From assembly GCA_017622815.1 (NCBI GenBank), contig JAGAQH010000018.1, positions 1-64,000 of the forward strand: 64,000 nt of DNA, given 5' to 3'. Positions 43,806 to 52,853 of the stretch are shown here, piece by piece (within the stretch, counting starts at the first letter, position 1; each line of letters begins with the position of its first letter). The position numbers and the translations under genes are program-made. Under the pieces are notes generated by a model. The model was given only the letters and a program-made list of their open reading frames with translations, searched no databases and was not told the DNA's origin. The DNA comes from Bacteroidaceae bacterium. Lineage in GTDB: Bacteria > Bacteroidota > Bacteroidia > Bacteroidales > Bacteroidaceae.

Positions 43806-43830
43806 ATAAAGAGTGCATGTATAAGTAGCA

Positions 43831-44682
43831 ATGAGAAGAAGTGGCGTTTCTGCAACCATAAATGTCCGAGGTCGTCTTGTTTCGCTTGACGAGCCTCAGG
43901 TAATGGGCATATTGAATGTTACCCCCGACTCATTCTTTGCCACCAGCCGATGCCGTAGCGAGGAGGAAATCCGGCAAAGGGTTTGCATGATGCGCCGCGA
44001 AGGTGCCACGATGGTGGATATCGGTGCGTATAGCAGCCGTCCTGGCGCGGAGGAGGTCTCTGTGGAGGAGGAGTTGCGCCGTCTGCTCCCTGCTATTGGT
44101 ATTGTCCGTGAAGAGTGGCCGGACGCCATCATCAGTGTGGACACGTTCCGTTCCGAAGTGGCACGCCAGGCCGTGGAAGCTGGAGCGGATATTATAAACG
44201 ACATCTCCGGCGGAGAAATGGACAAGGACATGTTCCGGACGGTGGCGGAATTGCACGTGCCGTACATACTGATGCACATGCAGGGTACGCCCCAGGACAT
44301 GCAGAAGGCACCGCATTATGATAACCTCATGTGCGAGGTGTTCCGCTCCTTGGGCGAGCGTGTGGAAGAACTCCACGAGATGGGTGTTGCCGATGTGATA
44401 GTAGACCCCGGTTTCGGTTTTGGCAAGACAATGGCGCAGAACTACGAGATGATGGCCCGCCTTGGCGAGTTCCGCCTGCTCGGATGCCCCATACTCGTCG
44501 GCATAAGCCGCAAGAGCATGGTCTACCGCCTGCTGGACACCACCCCCGAGGAGTCACTGAACGGTACCACTGCGCTGAACACCATTGCACTGATGAACGG
44601 GGCTTCCATACTCCGGGTACATGACGTAAGAGAAGCCGTAGAGGCAATAAAGATATACCGGCAATGTTTGATTTCGGACTGA
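43831..44682 (+). CDS. folP: Dihydropteroate synthase
   Basis: This 283-residue TIM-barrel enzyme joins p-aminobenzoate to the pterin pyrophosphate in folate synthesis. MGILNVTPDSFF, VDIGAYSSRPGA, IINDISGGEMD, DPGFGFGKT and GISRKSMVYR follow the family in order. It overlaps the cdaA start by 19 bp, a linkage also seen in other Bacteroidota. Confidence 0.95.
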   Translation: MRRSGVSATINVRGRLVSLDEPQVMGILNVTPDSFFATSRCRSEEEIRQRVCMMRREGATMVDIGAYSSRPGAEEVSVEEELRRLLPAIGIVREEWPDAIISVDTFRSEVARQAVEAGADIINDISGGEMDKDMFRTVAELHVPYILMHMQGTPQDMQKAPHYDNLMCEVFRSLGERVEELHEMGVADVIVDPGFGFGKTMAQNYEMMARLGEFRLLGCPILVGISRKSMVYRLLDTTPEESLNGTTALNTIALMNGASILRVHDVREAVEAIKIYRQCLISD

Positions 44683-45446
44683 AGGACCTTATAGACATTT
44701 TCCTTGTGGCCATATTCCTGTTCTTCGGCTACAAGTTGATGAAGAAGTCGCGCTCCGTGAACATCTTCTACGGTGTGCTGGTCTTCATCAGCATCTGGAT
44801 TCTTGTCAGCAAGGTACTGGAGATGAAACTGCTTGGCGGCATACTGAACCAGTTGGTCAGTGTGGGTGCCATAGCCATCATTGTCCTCTTCCAGGAGGAA
44901 ATCCGCCATTTCTTCTACACCATAGGCACCCATGAGAGGGTGAACCGCTTGTGGCGTTTCTTCAGACCCAAGGCCACCAACACTCTTGAGGAAGACTACC
45001 GCTATGACCGCGAAACCATAATGCCCATACTGATGGCTTGCTTGAACATGAGCAAGCAGAAGACCGGTGCGCTCATAGTGATGCAGAACGACCTGCCGCT
45101 GGGCGACTTTATCCGCACCGGCGAGCGTATAGAGGCAAAGATTTCCCAACGCCTCATAGAAAACATATTCTTCAAGAACTCTCCCCTTCACGACGGAGCC
45201 ATGATAATATCCGGCGGACAGATAACGGCCGCGTCCTGCATCCTGCCCATCAGCCACGACCTGGACATCCCCAAGGAATTCGGCCTGCGTCACCGTGCCG
45301 CCAGAGGCATCAGCAAGGAAACCGACGCTCTGGCCATAGTGGTAAGCGAGGAGACGGGGGGCATAACCGCGTCATACAACAACGAATATCTGCCCCACAT
45401 GGATGCAGAGCGCCTTGAACGCGTGCTCATGAAGGGAAGGTTCTGA
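44664..45446 (+). CDS. cdaA: Diadenylate cyclase (c-di-AMP synthase)
   Basis: This 260-residue CdaA/DisA_N protein makes cyclic di-AMP from two ATP. Three N-terminal membrane helices (about 9-24, 34-52, 60-77) precede the cyclase domain with the DGA motif (SPLHDGAMI, about 175) and RHR motif (GLRHRAA, about 212). It overlaps folP, so it shares its promoter. Confidence 0.94.
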   Translation: MFDFGLKDLIDIFLVAIFLFFGYKLMKKSRSVNIFYGVLVFISIWILVSKVLEMKLLGGILNQLVSVGAIAIIVLFQEEIRHFFYTIGTHERVNRLWRFFRPKATNTLEEDYRYDRETIMPILMACLNMSKQKTGALIVMQNDLPLGDFIRTGERIEAKISQRLIENIFFKNSPLHDGAMIISGGQITAASCILPISHDLDIPKEFGLRHRAARGISKETDALAIVVSEETGGITASYNNEYLPHMDAERLERVLMKGRF

Positions 45447-45694
45447 AAATCGGAAAGGTGAAAACGGAAAACGGAAAGGTGAAAACTGGAAACTACCACT
45501 GCGCCAGCAGACTGTCCCCCTGAGACAGGGGGACGAGCGAAGCGGAGGGGGTGGATGAGAACGGAAAGGGTAATTTGCCCCTAAGGACCCTAAAGACTCT
45601 AAGGACCCTAAAGCCCCTACCAAAAGACTAAGCCCCAGCCTGGTCAGAACAAAAGAAACTACAGAAAACACTAAATACTAAACAATACACGAAT
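45447..45694. repeat. Repeat-filled spacer before pta
   Basis: It contains a CGGAAA-type run (45447-45495), a hairpin GTCCCCCTGAGACAGGGGGAC (45511-45531), and a 9-bp array with units CTAAGGACC/CTAAAGACT (45569-45622). No gene or clear promoter was seen. Confidence 0.7.
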
Positions 45695-46705
45695 ATGTCA
45701 CAGTTAATGCAACAAATCATTGCTCGTGCCCAGCAGAACAAGCAGCGCATTGTGCTGCCCGAGAGTCTGGAAGAGCGTACTCTGACCGCAGCCGACATGT
45801 CTCTGCGCGACGGTCTGGCAGAAATCATCCTTATCGGTAATCCCGATGAAATCTTCGCTTTGGGCGAGAAACTTGGATTGAAGAACCTGGACAAGGCCAT
45901 TATCATCGACCCTGCCACCAGCGACAAGACCGAGGAATATGCCCAACTCCTGTTCCAGTTGCGCCAGAAGAAGGGCATGACCATCGAAAAGGCACGCGAA
46001 CTGGTTCTGGATCCCCTCTATTTCGGTTGCCTTATCATCAAGAGCGGCGATGCCGACGGACAGATTTCCGGTGCACTGAGCACAACAGGCGACACCCTGC
46101 GTCCTGCCCTGCAGATTATCAAGTGCTCTCCCGGTATCACTTGTGTCAGCGGTGCCATGCTGATGATTACCGACAAGCCCGAATACGGTGAGAACGGTGT
46201 GCTGGTAATCGGTGACGTTGCCGTTACCCCTGTTCCCGATGCCAACCAGTTGGCACAGATTGCCGTCTGCACAGCCCAGACCGCCAAGAGCGTTGCCGGC
46301 TTTGCCGATCCCCGTGTGGCCATGCTCAGTTTCAGCACCAAGGGAAGCGCCAAGCACGAGGTTGTGGATAAGGTAATCGAGGCTACCCGCATTGCTCATG
46401 AGATGGAACCCGAACTGAAGTTGGACGGCGAACTGCAGGCCGATGCAGCCCTCGTTGCTTCCGTAGGCGAGAAGAAGTGCCCCGGCAGCCCCATTGCAGG
46501 TCATGCCAACGTGCTGATTGCTCCTTCTCTGGAGGTTGGCAATATTGGTTACAAGTTGGTACAGCGTCTTGCCGGTGCCGATGCCATCGGCCCCATCCTG
46601 CAGGGTATTGCACGTCCCGTGAACGACCTCTCACGCGGTTGCTCTGTGGACGACATCTACAAGATGGTGGCAATTACCGCATGCCAGGCTATGGATGCCA
46701 AGTAA
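45695..46705 (+). CDS. pta: Phosphate acetyltransferase
   Basis: This 336-residue single-domain Pta interconverts acetyl-CoA and acetyl phosphate. The ending region VNDLSRGCSVDDIYKM and the segment GDVAVTPVPDANQLAQIA are typical. It lacks the N-terminal regulatory domains of E. coli Pta. ackA follows after 50 bp, so the pair makes ATP and acetate during fermentation. Confidence 0.95.
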   Translation: MSQLMQQIIARAQQNKQRIVLPESLEERTLTAADMSLRDGLAEIILIGNPDEIFALGEKLGLKNLDKAIIIDPATSDKTEEYAQLLFQLRQKKGMTIEKARELVLDPLYFGCLIIKSGDADGQISGALSTTGDTLRPALQIIKCSPGITCVSGAMLMITDKPEYGENGVLVIGDVAVTPVPDANQLAQIAVCTAQTAKSVAGFADPRVAMLSFSTKGSAKHEVVDKVIEATRIAHEMEPELKLDGELQADAALVASVGEKKCPGSPIAGHANVLIAPSLEVGNIGYKLVQRLAGADAIGPILQGIARPVNDLSRGCSVDDIYKMVAITACQAMDAK

Positions 46706-46755
46706 GCGGACATTGTTAATAGAAGTTTGATAAATAAGGAAAAAGAAGCGAAATC

Positions 46756-47946
46756 ATGAAGATTCTTGTATTGAACTGCGGAAGTTCATCCATCAAATAC
46801 GCGCTCTACAACATGACCGACAAGAGCGTTATTACCAGTGGCGGCATCGAGAAGATAGGTCTGCCCGACAGTTTCATCAACGTAAAACTCAACGGCGAGA
46901 AGCACAAGATGGAGCGTCCCATCAGCGAGCACACTGCCGGTGTACAGTGGATTTTCGAGGTACTCACAACCGGCGACTATGCCGTGCTGAAGAGTCTTGA
47001 GGAACTGGATGCCGTAGGCCACCGCATGGTTCATGGCGGCGAGAAGTTCAACAAGTCCGTTCTGCTCACCCCCGAGGTGATGGAGGCTTTCACTGCCTGC
47101 AACGACCTGGCTCCTCTGCACAACCCTGCAAACATCAAGGGTGTGAATGCCGTTAGCGCCCTGCTGCCCAACATTCCCCAGGTGGGCGTGTTTGACACCG
47201 CTTTCCACCAGACCATGCCCGACTATGCCTACATGTATGCCCTTCCCTACGAACTGTATGAGAAGTACGGCGTGCGCCGCTATGGCTTCCACGGCACCAG
47301 CCACCGCTATGTGTCACAGCGTGTGTGCGAGTTCCTCGGTTGTGAGGCAGAAGGCAAGAAGATTATCACCTGCCACATCGGCAACGGTGCATCCATCGCT
47401 GCCGTAAAGGATGGCAAGTGTGTGGACACCAGCATGGGTCTCACTCCTCTGGAGGGTCTCATCATGGGCACACGTAGCGGTGACATCGATGCTGGTGCCG
47501 TTACCTTCCTCATGGACAAGTTGGGCCTGGACACCAAGGGCGTTTCCGACCTCCTGAACAAGAAGTCAGGTCTGGCCGGTGTCAGCTGTCTGTCCAGCGA
47601 CTTCCGTGATATCCTGGCCGGTGTGAAGGACGGCAACGAGAAGGCCCGTCTGGCCAAGGAGATGTACACCTACCGCATCAAGAAGTACATAGGCCAGTAT
47701 GCCGCTGCCATGGGTGGTGTGGACATCATCCTGTTCACCGGCGGTGCAGGCGAGAACCAGTGGGAGGTGCGCGAAGGTGCCACCGCAGGTCTGGAATACA
47801 TGGGCGTGAAGATGGATGCCGAGAAGAACCGTGCCTGCCGTGCTACGGAGGCTGTCCTCTCTGCCGATGACTCCAAGGTGACCGTATGCTGCATACCCAC
47901 CGACGAGGAACTGATGATTGCTCTGGACACCCAGGCCCTTTGCTAA
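46756..47946 (+). CDS. ackA: Acetate kinase
   Basis: This 396-residue ASKHA-fold kinase converts acetyl phosphate and ADP to acetate and ATP. LNCGSSSIKYALY at the start, GHRMVHGGEKF, FHGTSHRYVS and FTGGAGENQWEVR are clear. Length is normal. A terminator hairpin follows. Confidence 0.96.
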   Translation: MKILVLNCGSSSIKYALYNMTDKSVITSGGIEKIGLPDSFINVKLNGEKHKMERPISEHTAGVQWIFEVLTTGDYAVLKSLEELDAVGHRMVHGGEKFNKSVLLTPEVMEAFTACNDLAPLHNPANIKGVNAVSALLPNIPQVGVFDTAFHQTMPDYAYMYALPYELYEKYGVRRYGFHGTSHRYVSQRVCEFLGCEAEGKKIITCHIGNGASIAAVKDGKCVDTSMGLTPLEGLIMGTRSGDIDAGAVTFLMDKLGLDTKGVSDLLNKKSGLAGVSCLSSDFRDILAGVKDGNEKARLAKEMYTYRIKKYIGQYAAAMGGVDIILFTGGAGENQWEVREGATAGLEYMGVKMDAEKNRACRATEAVLSADDSKVTVCCIPTDEELMIALDTQALC

Positions 47947-47957
47947 GCATATAATAG

Positions 47958-48006
47958 GAAACCGAGTGAAGGTAGTACCATTGCCGTATTGCCTTTGTTC
48001 GGTTTC
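47958..48006 (+). terminator. Terminator after ackA
   Basis: GAAACCGA and AAGG (47958-47972) pair with CCTT and TCGGTTTC (47992-48006), with a T-rich tail (TTTGTTTTC). It fits an intrinsic terminator with small interior mismatches. Confidence 0.65.
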
Positions 48007-48053
48007 TTTGTTTTCAGATTACACCTTATTATATAATATATAAAGCAGACTCC

Positions 48054-48947
48054 ATGAACTACATAATAGAGAACGATTATCTTCGTGTAACCATCACCTC
48101 CTTGGGTGCTGAGGTTATAAGTGTCGTAAACAAGGAAACCGGCAAGGAACTCTGGTGGAATGCCGATCCTGCCTACTGGGCAGGCTATTCTCCCATACTC
48201 TTCCCCGCATGTGGCGGCCTCTGGAACGGCGAGTACAAGTATCAGGGCAAGACATACAAGATGGTAAAGCACGGTTTTGTCCGCACCATGGAATTCACTC
48301 CTGCCGGCGAGCCGGAATACGGACGCATCAGCCTGAGCGTCCAGGAAACAGAGGAGACCATGGAACAGTACCCCTTTGCCTTCAACCTGACAATAACCTA
48401 TACCCTCGAGGGCAAGACCCTGACATGTAATGCCAGCGTTGCCAACCCCTCGGACACAGAGGTGCTTCATTATCAGATTGGCGGTCACCCTGCCATCATG
48501 CTGCCTGACTTCCAGAAGGATGCCGAGGTGGTGGGATACATGCGTCCCGAACCCAAGGAAGGCCTCAGCGTGGTACGTGCCAGCGAGCAGGGCTGCTTCG
48601 GTGGCGAGCGCTACTATGTGTCCCAGACCGAAGAGGGACTTATCCCCATCAGCGTGGATACTTTCCACAACGAGGCCCTTATCTTCGACAAGTGGCAGGT
48701 GAAGGCCATGACATTGCTACGCACCGACAAGAAGACCGAGATATGCCGTCTTTCCCATGGCGCTCCCGTGCTGCTAGTGTGGCAGATGACAGACCTGCTG
48801 TGCCCCTATGTGTGCGTAGAGCCTTGGTATGGCATGCCCGACCGTATCGGTTACAGCGTGGAACTGGACATACGTCCTTACAGCCAGCATGCCATGCCCG
48901 GACAGGTGTCCATGCACAACCTGTGGGACATAGAGTTCTGCTTGTAA
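48054..48947 (+). CDS. Aldose 1-epimerase family protein (LacX-like)
   Basis: This 297-residue galactose-mutarotase-fold protein resembles the LacX/YeaD-like branch. LFPACGGLWNGEYKYQGK and MVKHGFVRTMEF early, HYQIGGHPAI in the middle (His likely catalytic) and CVEPWYGMPDR late are the conserved blocks. The sugar substrate is not predictable. It is cytoplasmic, and cstA begins 14 bp later. Confidence 0.88.
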   Translation: MNYIIENDYLRVTITSLGAEVISVVNKETGKELWWNADPAYWAGYSPILFPACGGLWNGEYKYQGKTYKMVKHGFVRTMEFTPAGEPEYGRISLSVQETEETMEQYPFAFNLTITYTLEGKTLTCNASVANPSDTEVLHYQIGGHPAIMLPDFQKDAEVVGYMRPEPKEGLSVVRASEQGCFGGERYYVSQTEEGLIPISVDTFHNEALIFDKWQVKAMTLLRTDKKTEICRLSHGAPVLLVWQMTDLLCPYVCVEPWYGMPDRIGYSVELDIRPYSQHAMPGQVSMHNLWDIEFCL

Positions 48948-48961
48948 AATAATAATCCTGT

Positions 48962-50428
48962 ATGATAACATTCCTGATATGCCTGACAGCACTTGTCGTG
49001 GCATACTTCACCTACGGCCGCTATCTTGAAAAGGTATGCGAGGTGAACCCCGACAATCCCGTGCCGTCAAAGACGCACTATGACGGGGTGGACTATATCC
49101 CTCTGCCCAGATGGAGGATTTTCCTCATCCAGTTGCTCAACATCGCCGGCCTCGGTCCTATTTTCGGAGCCTTGCTTGGAGCGGCATACGGTCCTGTGGC
49201 TTTCCTGTGGATAACGCTTGGCGGCATATTCATAGGTGCCATGCACGACTTTGTGGCCGGTGTCATCTCCCTGAAGAACGCAGGCCTCAGTCTGCCCGAA
49301 ATCATTGGCAAGTACATGGGCGAGGGGACGAGGAAGTTCATGCGCATTGCCGCATTGCTGCTTATGGTCCTTGTGGGTGCCGTATTCATGTCGCAACCGG
49401 CTGAACTCATAGCGGCCAACATTTCCCTTCCGTCGTTGGAAACGGCCATGTCGTCGAATATGTCGTGGGAAGTGTTCGTGGTCATCATCCTGATTCTTGT
49501 CTACTACATCCTTGCCACCATAATGCCCATTGACAAGATTATCGGACGTATCTATCCCGTGTTCGGGCTTGCCGTCCTTGTTATGGCATTGGGCATCCTT
49601 GGGGTATTGCTCGTCCAGTCGGACAAGTACGTCATACCCGAACTGACCTCCTTCAGGAACTGCATTGCCGATGCCGAGAACTTTCCCATCGTCCCCATGC
49701 TGTTCACCACCATAGCCTGCGGAGCCATTTCCGGCTTCCACGCGACACAGTCGCCCATGATGGCACGCTGCATGACGAACGAGACACAGAGCCGTTCCGT
49801 GTTCTACGGGGCCATGATAGCCGAGAGCATCATTGCCCTCATCTGGGCTGCCATAGCCATGGCTTTCTGGGGAGGAGCAGAGGGACTTAACAATGCCATA
49901 GCCGAGTACGGAGGCAGTGCGGCAAGAATGGTGAACACCATTTCGGTGGAGACATTGGGCAGTTATGTCGCTCCCTTTGTGGTTGTAGGAATAGTTGCCT
50001 GTGCCATCACCTCGGGCGATACGGCATTCCGCTCTGCCCGACTGATTGCCGCCGACATGCTCGGAATCTCCCAGGCAGGACTCACAAAACGTGTTCTTGT
50101 CTCCCTGCCATTGTTCGTGTTGGGAGTCTTCATCATCTTTGCCCTGCCATTCCAGACCATCTGGAGTTACTTTGCATGGATGAACCAGACCCTTGCCACC
50201 ATCACCTTGTGGTGCATCACGGTGTATTTGGCAAAGCATAGGAAGCCTGTTGTCATAGGCTTGGTGCCTGCCTTGTTCATGACATACGTATGCTCGTCCT
50301 ACATATTCATCTCTCCCATGATGGCAGGGTTGGAAAACAGGACCTATGCCTACGTACTTGGAGGTGCGTTGACATTGCTCGTTACGTTGATGGTGACAAT
50401 GAAAATAAGAGGCGCGTACAAGGAATAG
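48962..50428 (+). CDS. cstA: CstA family carbon-starvation transporter
   Basis: This 488-residue, highly hydrophobic CstA-family protein takes up peptides or pyruvate in other bacteria. GPIFGALLGAAYGPVAFLWI, FVAGVISLKNAGLSLPEIIG and TIACGAISGFHATQSPMMAR are family signatures. About 12-13 membrane helices are likely. It is shorter than E. coli CstA (701 residues), as in many Bacteroidota. A terminator lies downstream. Confidence 0.93.
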   Translation: MITFLICLTALVVAYFTYGRYLEKVCEVNPDNPVPSKTHYDGVDYIPLPRWRIFLIQLLNIAGLGPIFGALLGAAYGPVAFLWITLGGIFIGAMHDFVAGVISLKNAGLSLPEIIGKYMGEGTRKFMRIAALLLMVLVGAVFMSQPAELIAANISLPSLETAMSSNMSWEVFVVIILILVYYILATIMPIDKIIGRIYPVFGLAVLVMALGILGVLLVQSDKYVIPELTSFRNCIADAENFPIVPMLFTTIACGAISGFHATQSPMMARCMTNETQSRSVFYGAMIAESIIALIWAAIAMAFWGGAEGLNNAIAEYGGSAARMVNTISVETLGSYVAPFVVVGIVACAITSGDTAFRSARLIAADMLGISQAGLTKRVLVSLPLFVLGVFIIFALPFQTIWSYFAWMNQTLATITLWCITVYLAKHRKPVVIGLVPALFMTYVCSSYIFISPMMAGLENRTYAYVLGGALTLLVTLMVTMKIRGAYKE

Positions 50429-50463
50429 ACATAGTCGTTGCCTTCTTGTTGAGGCGTCATAAT

Positions 50464-50517
50464 GAAATTTGCCTGGTCGGAGCATCGTGTATGCGTCTCC
50501 GATCAGGCAAATTCTTT
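50464..50517 (+). terminator. Terminator after cstA
   Basis: GAAATTTGCCTGGTCGGAG (50464-50482) pairs with CTCCGATCAGGCAAATTC (50497-50514), followed by TTT. The stem has one or two mismatches. Confidence 0.8.
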
Positions 50518-50623
50518 GGTTGCCGGAGGGAAGTCGGGGTGGGCGTATTTCCTGTTTGTGCAGAGGAGGGCAACTCTTCTTTATGGACATGGCTTTTGTC
50601 CTCTCCGAGAACCCTATTTTGTT

Positions 50624-50765
50624 GTCCTGGGTGACTCGCCCTTGTTGTCCCGGGTGACTCGCTCTTGTTGTCCCGGGTGACTCGCTCTTGTTGTCCCGGG
50701 TGACTCGCCCTTGTTGTCCCGGGTGACTCGCTCTTGTTGTCCCGGGTGACTCGTCCTTGTTGTCC
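50624..50765. repeat. 23-bp minisatellite, copy B
   Basis: About six units of GGGTGACTCGCTCTTGTTGT plus CCC, 23 bp each, lie between convergent cstA and lpxH. Each unit carries the small palindrome CCCGGG. It is closely related to the array at 275-366 (GGTGACTCGCCCTTGTCACC). Confidence 0.9.
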
Positions 50766-50797
50766 TTGAGGGCGTATTTTCGTGTTCGGCTGGTATT

Positions 50798-51655
50798 TTA
50801 GCCCTCGTAGTTGTCAAGTAGCATGTGCTCTCCGTCCCATACGGCATAGGTGTACTTCCTTATCCATTCGCCGAGGATGAGGAGGCGGGCCTGGCGGGAG
50901 AGCATAAGGTCGAGTTCTATATGTCGGTGGCCGAAGATGAAAAATGAGGTGGTGGGATGTTCGCGCAGATATTGTTTGGAGAAGATTACCAAGGGTTCGT
51001 TGGCCTCGCCCTGGAAAGGTTCCTCCGTTTCCATGTTGCTGGAAAGGACATCGCCCAAGGCGTTTCTGGCTTCTCCGTCTTCGGAAACAAAAAGAGTGTC
51101 GCCGTTCTCGGCAACGGCATTCCTGCTATGCTTCAGTCGGCTTGACTTTGCCCAGCGTAGGCCGAACTCCATGCCCCAGTCGGCAGGAAATATGTTGCGG
51201 AAGAGCCATTGGCACAGTGGTGAATGGAAGATGGCACGGATGAAACGGAATCCCCGGCTTGGGTCGCCCAGTCCGTCGCCATGTCCCACAAAGGCGGTAA
51301 ACGGGTTGCCGGAGGGGGATGGCAGGGATATTTCCATGGGGGCGGTGTGCAGGATTACGCCACACTCCTCATGTAGATAGTCAAAGGCCCACATGTCGTG
51401 GTTGCCTGTGAAGAAATGGATTCCTATGCCTGCATCCGAGAGTTCGGAGAGTTTGCCAAGGAAACGGGTGTATCCCTTGGGTATGACATTGTGGTACTCG
51501 AACCAGAAGTCGAAGATGTCTCCCAGAAGATATATGGCCGATGCCTCGTGGCGTATGGAGTCGAGAAAACGGCACAGTCTCTGCTCTCGCCCGCGGTTGT
51601 CGGCCGAAGCACGGCTGCCCAGATGGGCATCGCTGAGGAAGTATATCTTCTTCAT
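50798..51655 (-). CDS. lpxH: UDP-2,3-diacylglucosamine hydrolase-like phosphoesterase
   Basis: This 285-residue calcineurin-like metallophosphoesterase has the metal motifs SDAHLGS (start), GDIFDFW, GNHDMW, GHGD and GHRH in order. LpxH-type enzymes cleave UDP from UDP-diacylglucosamine to give lipid X in lipid A synthesis. It is longer than E. coli LpxH (240), as is common in Bacteroidota. The start at 51655 (MKKIYFLSDAHLG) is chosen from the family; the frame stays open far upstream through the neighbour. Confidence 0.88.
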   Translation of the reverse strand: MKKIYFLSDAHLGSRASADNRGREQRLCRFLDSIRHEASAIYLLGDIFDFWFEYHNVIPKGYTRFLGKLSELSDAGIGIHFFTGNHDMWAFDYLHEECGVILHTAPMEISLPSPSGNPFTAFVGHGDGLGDPSRGFRFIRAIFHSPLCQWLFRNIFPADWGMEFGLRWAKSSRLKHSRNAVAENGDTLFVSEDGEARNALGDVLSSNMETEEPFQGEANEPLVIFSKQYLREHPTTSFFIFGHRHIELDLMLSRQARLLILGEWIRKYTYAVWDGEHMLLDNYEG

Positions 51656-51687
51656 CCTGGTTTCTCTAATATAATGTATATGATGTA

Positions 51688-52017
51688 CTATAGGAAGCCC
51701 AGTTCCATCTTGGCTTCCTCGGTCATCATGTCTTTTGTCCATTCGGGCTCGAAGACGAGGTTCACGTCCACGCGCTCCAGACCTCCGATGCACTCCAGTT
51801 TCTGTCTGACGTCCTCCACTATGAAATCGGCGGCGGGGCAGTTGGGGGCTGTAAGTGTCATGTCCACCTCCAGCGTCTTCTCCTCTGCCTTTACCTCTAT
51901 ACGGTAGATGAGACCGAGGTCGTAGACGTTTACAGGTATCTCGGGGTCGAAGACGGTCTTTAGCAGTTCTATAGCCCTTTCTTCGATGGACAAAGTGTCT
52001 TGTATGTTGTTCTCCAT
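51688..52017 (-). CDS. MIP18/SufT-like iron-sulfur assembly protein
   Basis: This 109-residue DUF59 (MIP18) family protein has DPEIPVNVYDLGLIY and the conserved Cys60 in LTAPNCPAAD. Such proteins help insert iron-sulfur clusters. The start at 52017 (MENNIQ) matches the family; a longer frame upstream runs through a REPIN-like palindrome. It lies between radC and lpxH on the same strand. Confidence 0.9.
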   Translation of the reverse strand: MENNIQDTLSIEERAIELLKTVFDPEIPVNVYDLGLIYRIEVKAEEKTLEVDMTLTAPNCPAADFIVEDVRQKLECIGGLERVDVNLVFEPEWTKDMMTEEAKMELGFL

Positions 52018-52040
52018 TATGTTTTGTTTTATTATGGGGC

Positions 52041-52064
52041 GGACGCGGCATGCCGCGTCCCTAC
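52041..52064. repeat. REPIN-like palindrome, copy 3 (single)
   Basis: GGACGCGGCATGCCGCGTCC (52041-52060) is a perfect 20-bp palindrome followed by CTAC. It is a single arm of the family. A fragment GCGTCCCTACTG also occurs at 52850-52861, in the gap before radC. Confidence 0.8.
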
Positions 52065-52104
52065 TGGTGGGTGGTTGGGGGAGTTTCAGAGTACTCTGAG
52101 TTAT

Positions 52105-52148
52105 CCGTTCACCGTTCACCGTTCATTCGCTCACCGTTCACCCGTTCA
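52105..52148. repeat. 7-bp tandem array (CCGTTCA) at the radC end
   Basis: Units close to CCGTTCA are repeated and run into the last codons of radC, so the array supplies its ending (Met-Asn-Gly-stop). Confidence 0.8.
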
Positions 52149-52821
52149 TCCTCCCCTCATCGGCATAGGAGTAATACGTGTCGTCACCTATTATAATATG
52201 GTCATGCAGACGGAGGGCCATGGTTTGGCAGGCCTTTTGCAGACGCATGGTCAGGTCATCGTCCTGACGGCTCGGGTTGGGGTTGCCGCTTGGGTGGTTG
52301 TGGGCAAGTATGAGGTTTGGTGCTCCCGCTATGAGTGCATGGCGCAAGGCCAGGCGTATGTCTACGGTGGATTCCGATATTCCGCCACGGCCTACTACGT
52401 GATGTCCCATGAACTGGTTCTTCACATCCAGCAGTAGCAGATGGCACTCCTCGTGCGGTATGTCGCCCATCTTGGCACGGAAGAAGTCGTAGGCATCGGC
52501 GGAGGAACAGAACTTGGCCTTGGGCCCTTTGGTTTCAAGCAGCAGGCGCTTTCCCAGTTCCATGGCCGCCTGAATGGTGACGGCCTTGGCAGGTCCTATG
52601 CCGTTGTACTCCTGCAGTTCCTGGCGCGAGAGGGTGCCGAGGGCACGGAGGCTGTCGCCATGCTCGCTGAGAACCTTACGCATGAGGTCCACGCTGGTTA
52701 CCTCAGGTGTACCGCTTCCGATGAGTATGGCCAGAAGTTCGGCATTGCTGACGGCCTCGGGGCCGAGGGCCATGACACGCTCACGCGGCCTTTCGTCGTT
52801 TGACCAGTCCTTTATCTTCAT
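52138..52821 (-). CDS. radC: RadC family protein
   Basis: This 227-residue RadC has an N-terminal helix-hairpin-helix region (YNGIGPAKAVTI) and a C-terminal JAB/MPN metalloprotease-like domain with AHNHPSGNPNPSRQDD. The role of RadC in DNA repair is doubtful and its biochemical activity is not settled. Length is normal. Its 3' end lies in a 7-bp tandem array. Confidence 0.93.
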   Translation of the reverse strand: MKIKDWSNDERPRERVMALGPEAVSNAELLAILIGSGTPEVTSVDLMRKVLSEHGDSLRALGTLSRQELQEYNGIGPAKAVTIQAAMELGKRLLLETKGPKAKFCSSADAYDFFRAKMGDIPHEECHLLLLDVKNQFMGHHVVGRGGISESTVDIRLALRHALIAGAPNLILAHNHPSGNPNPSRQDDDLTMRLQKACQTMALRLHDHIIIGDDTYYSYADEGRMNG

Positions 52822-52853
52822 GTCGCCTTGTTCCTTTGCGCACTGATGCGTCC

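Larger units (their letters stand above)
50429..50797. other. Gene-free spacer after cstA
   Basis: It holds the cstA terminator (50464-50517) and a 23-bp minisatellite (50624-50765). The open frames seen here on both strands are repeat translations and not genes. Confidence 0.75.

Noticed and set aside
50624-50765. CRISPR-like array
   Set aside because: The units are contiguous 23-bp repeats with no spacers and no cas genes nearby; it is a minisatellite.
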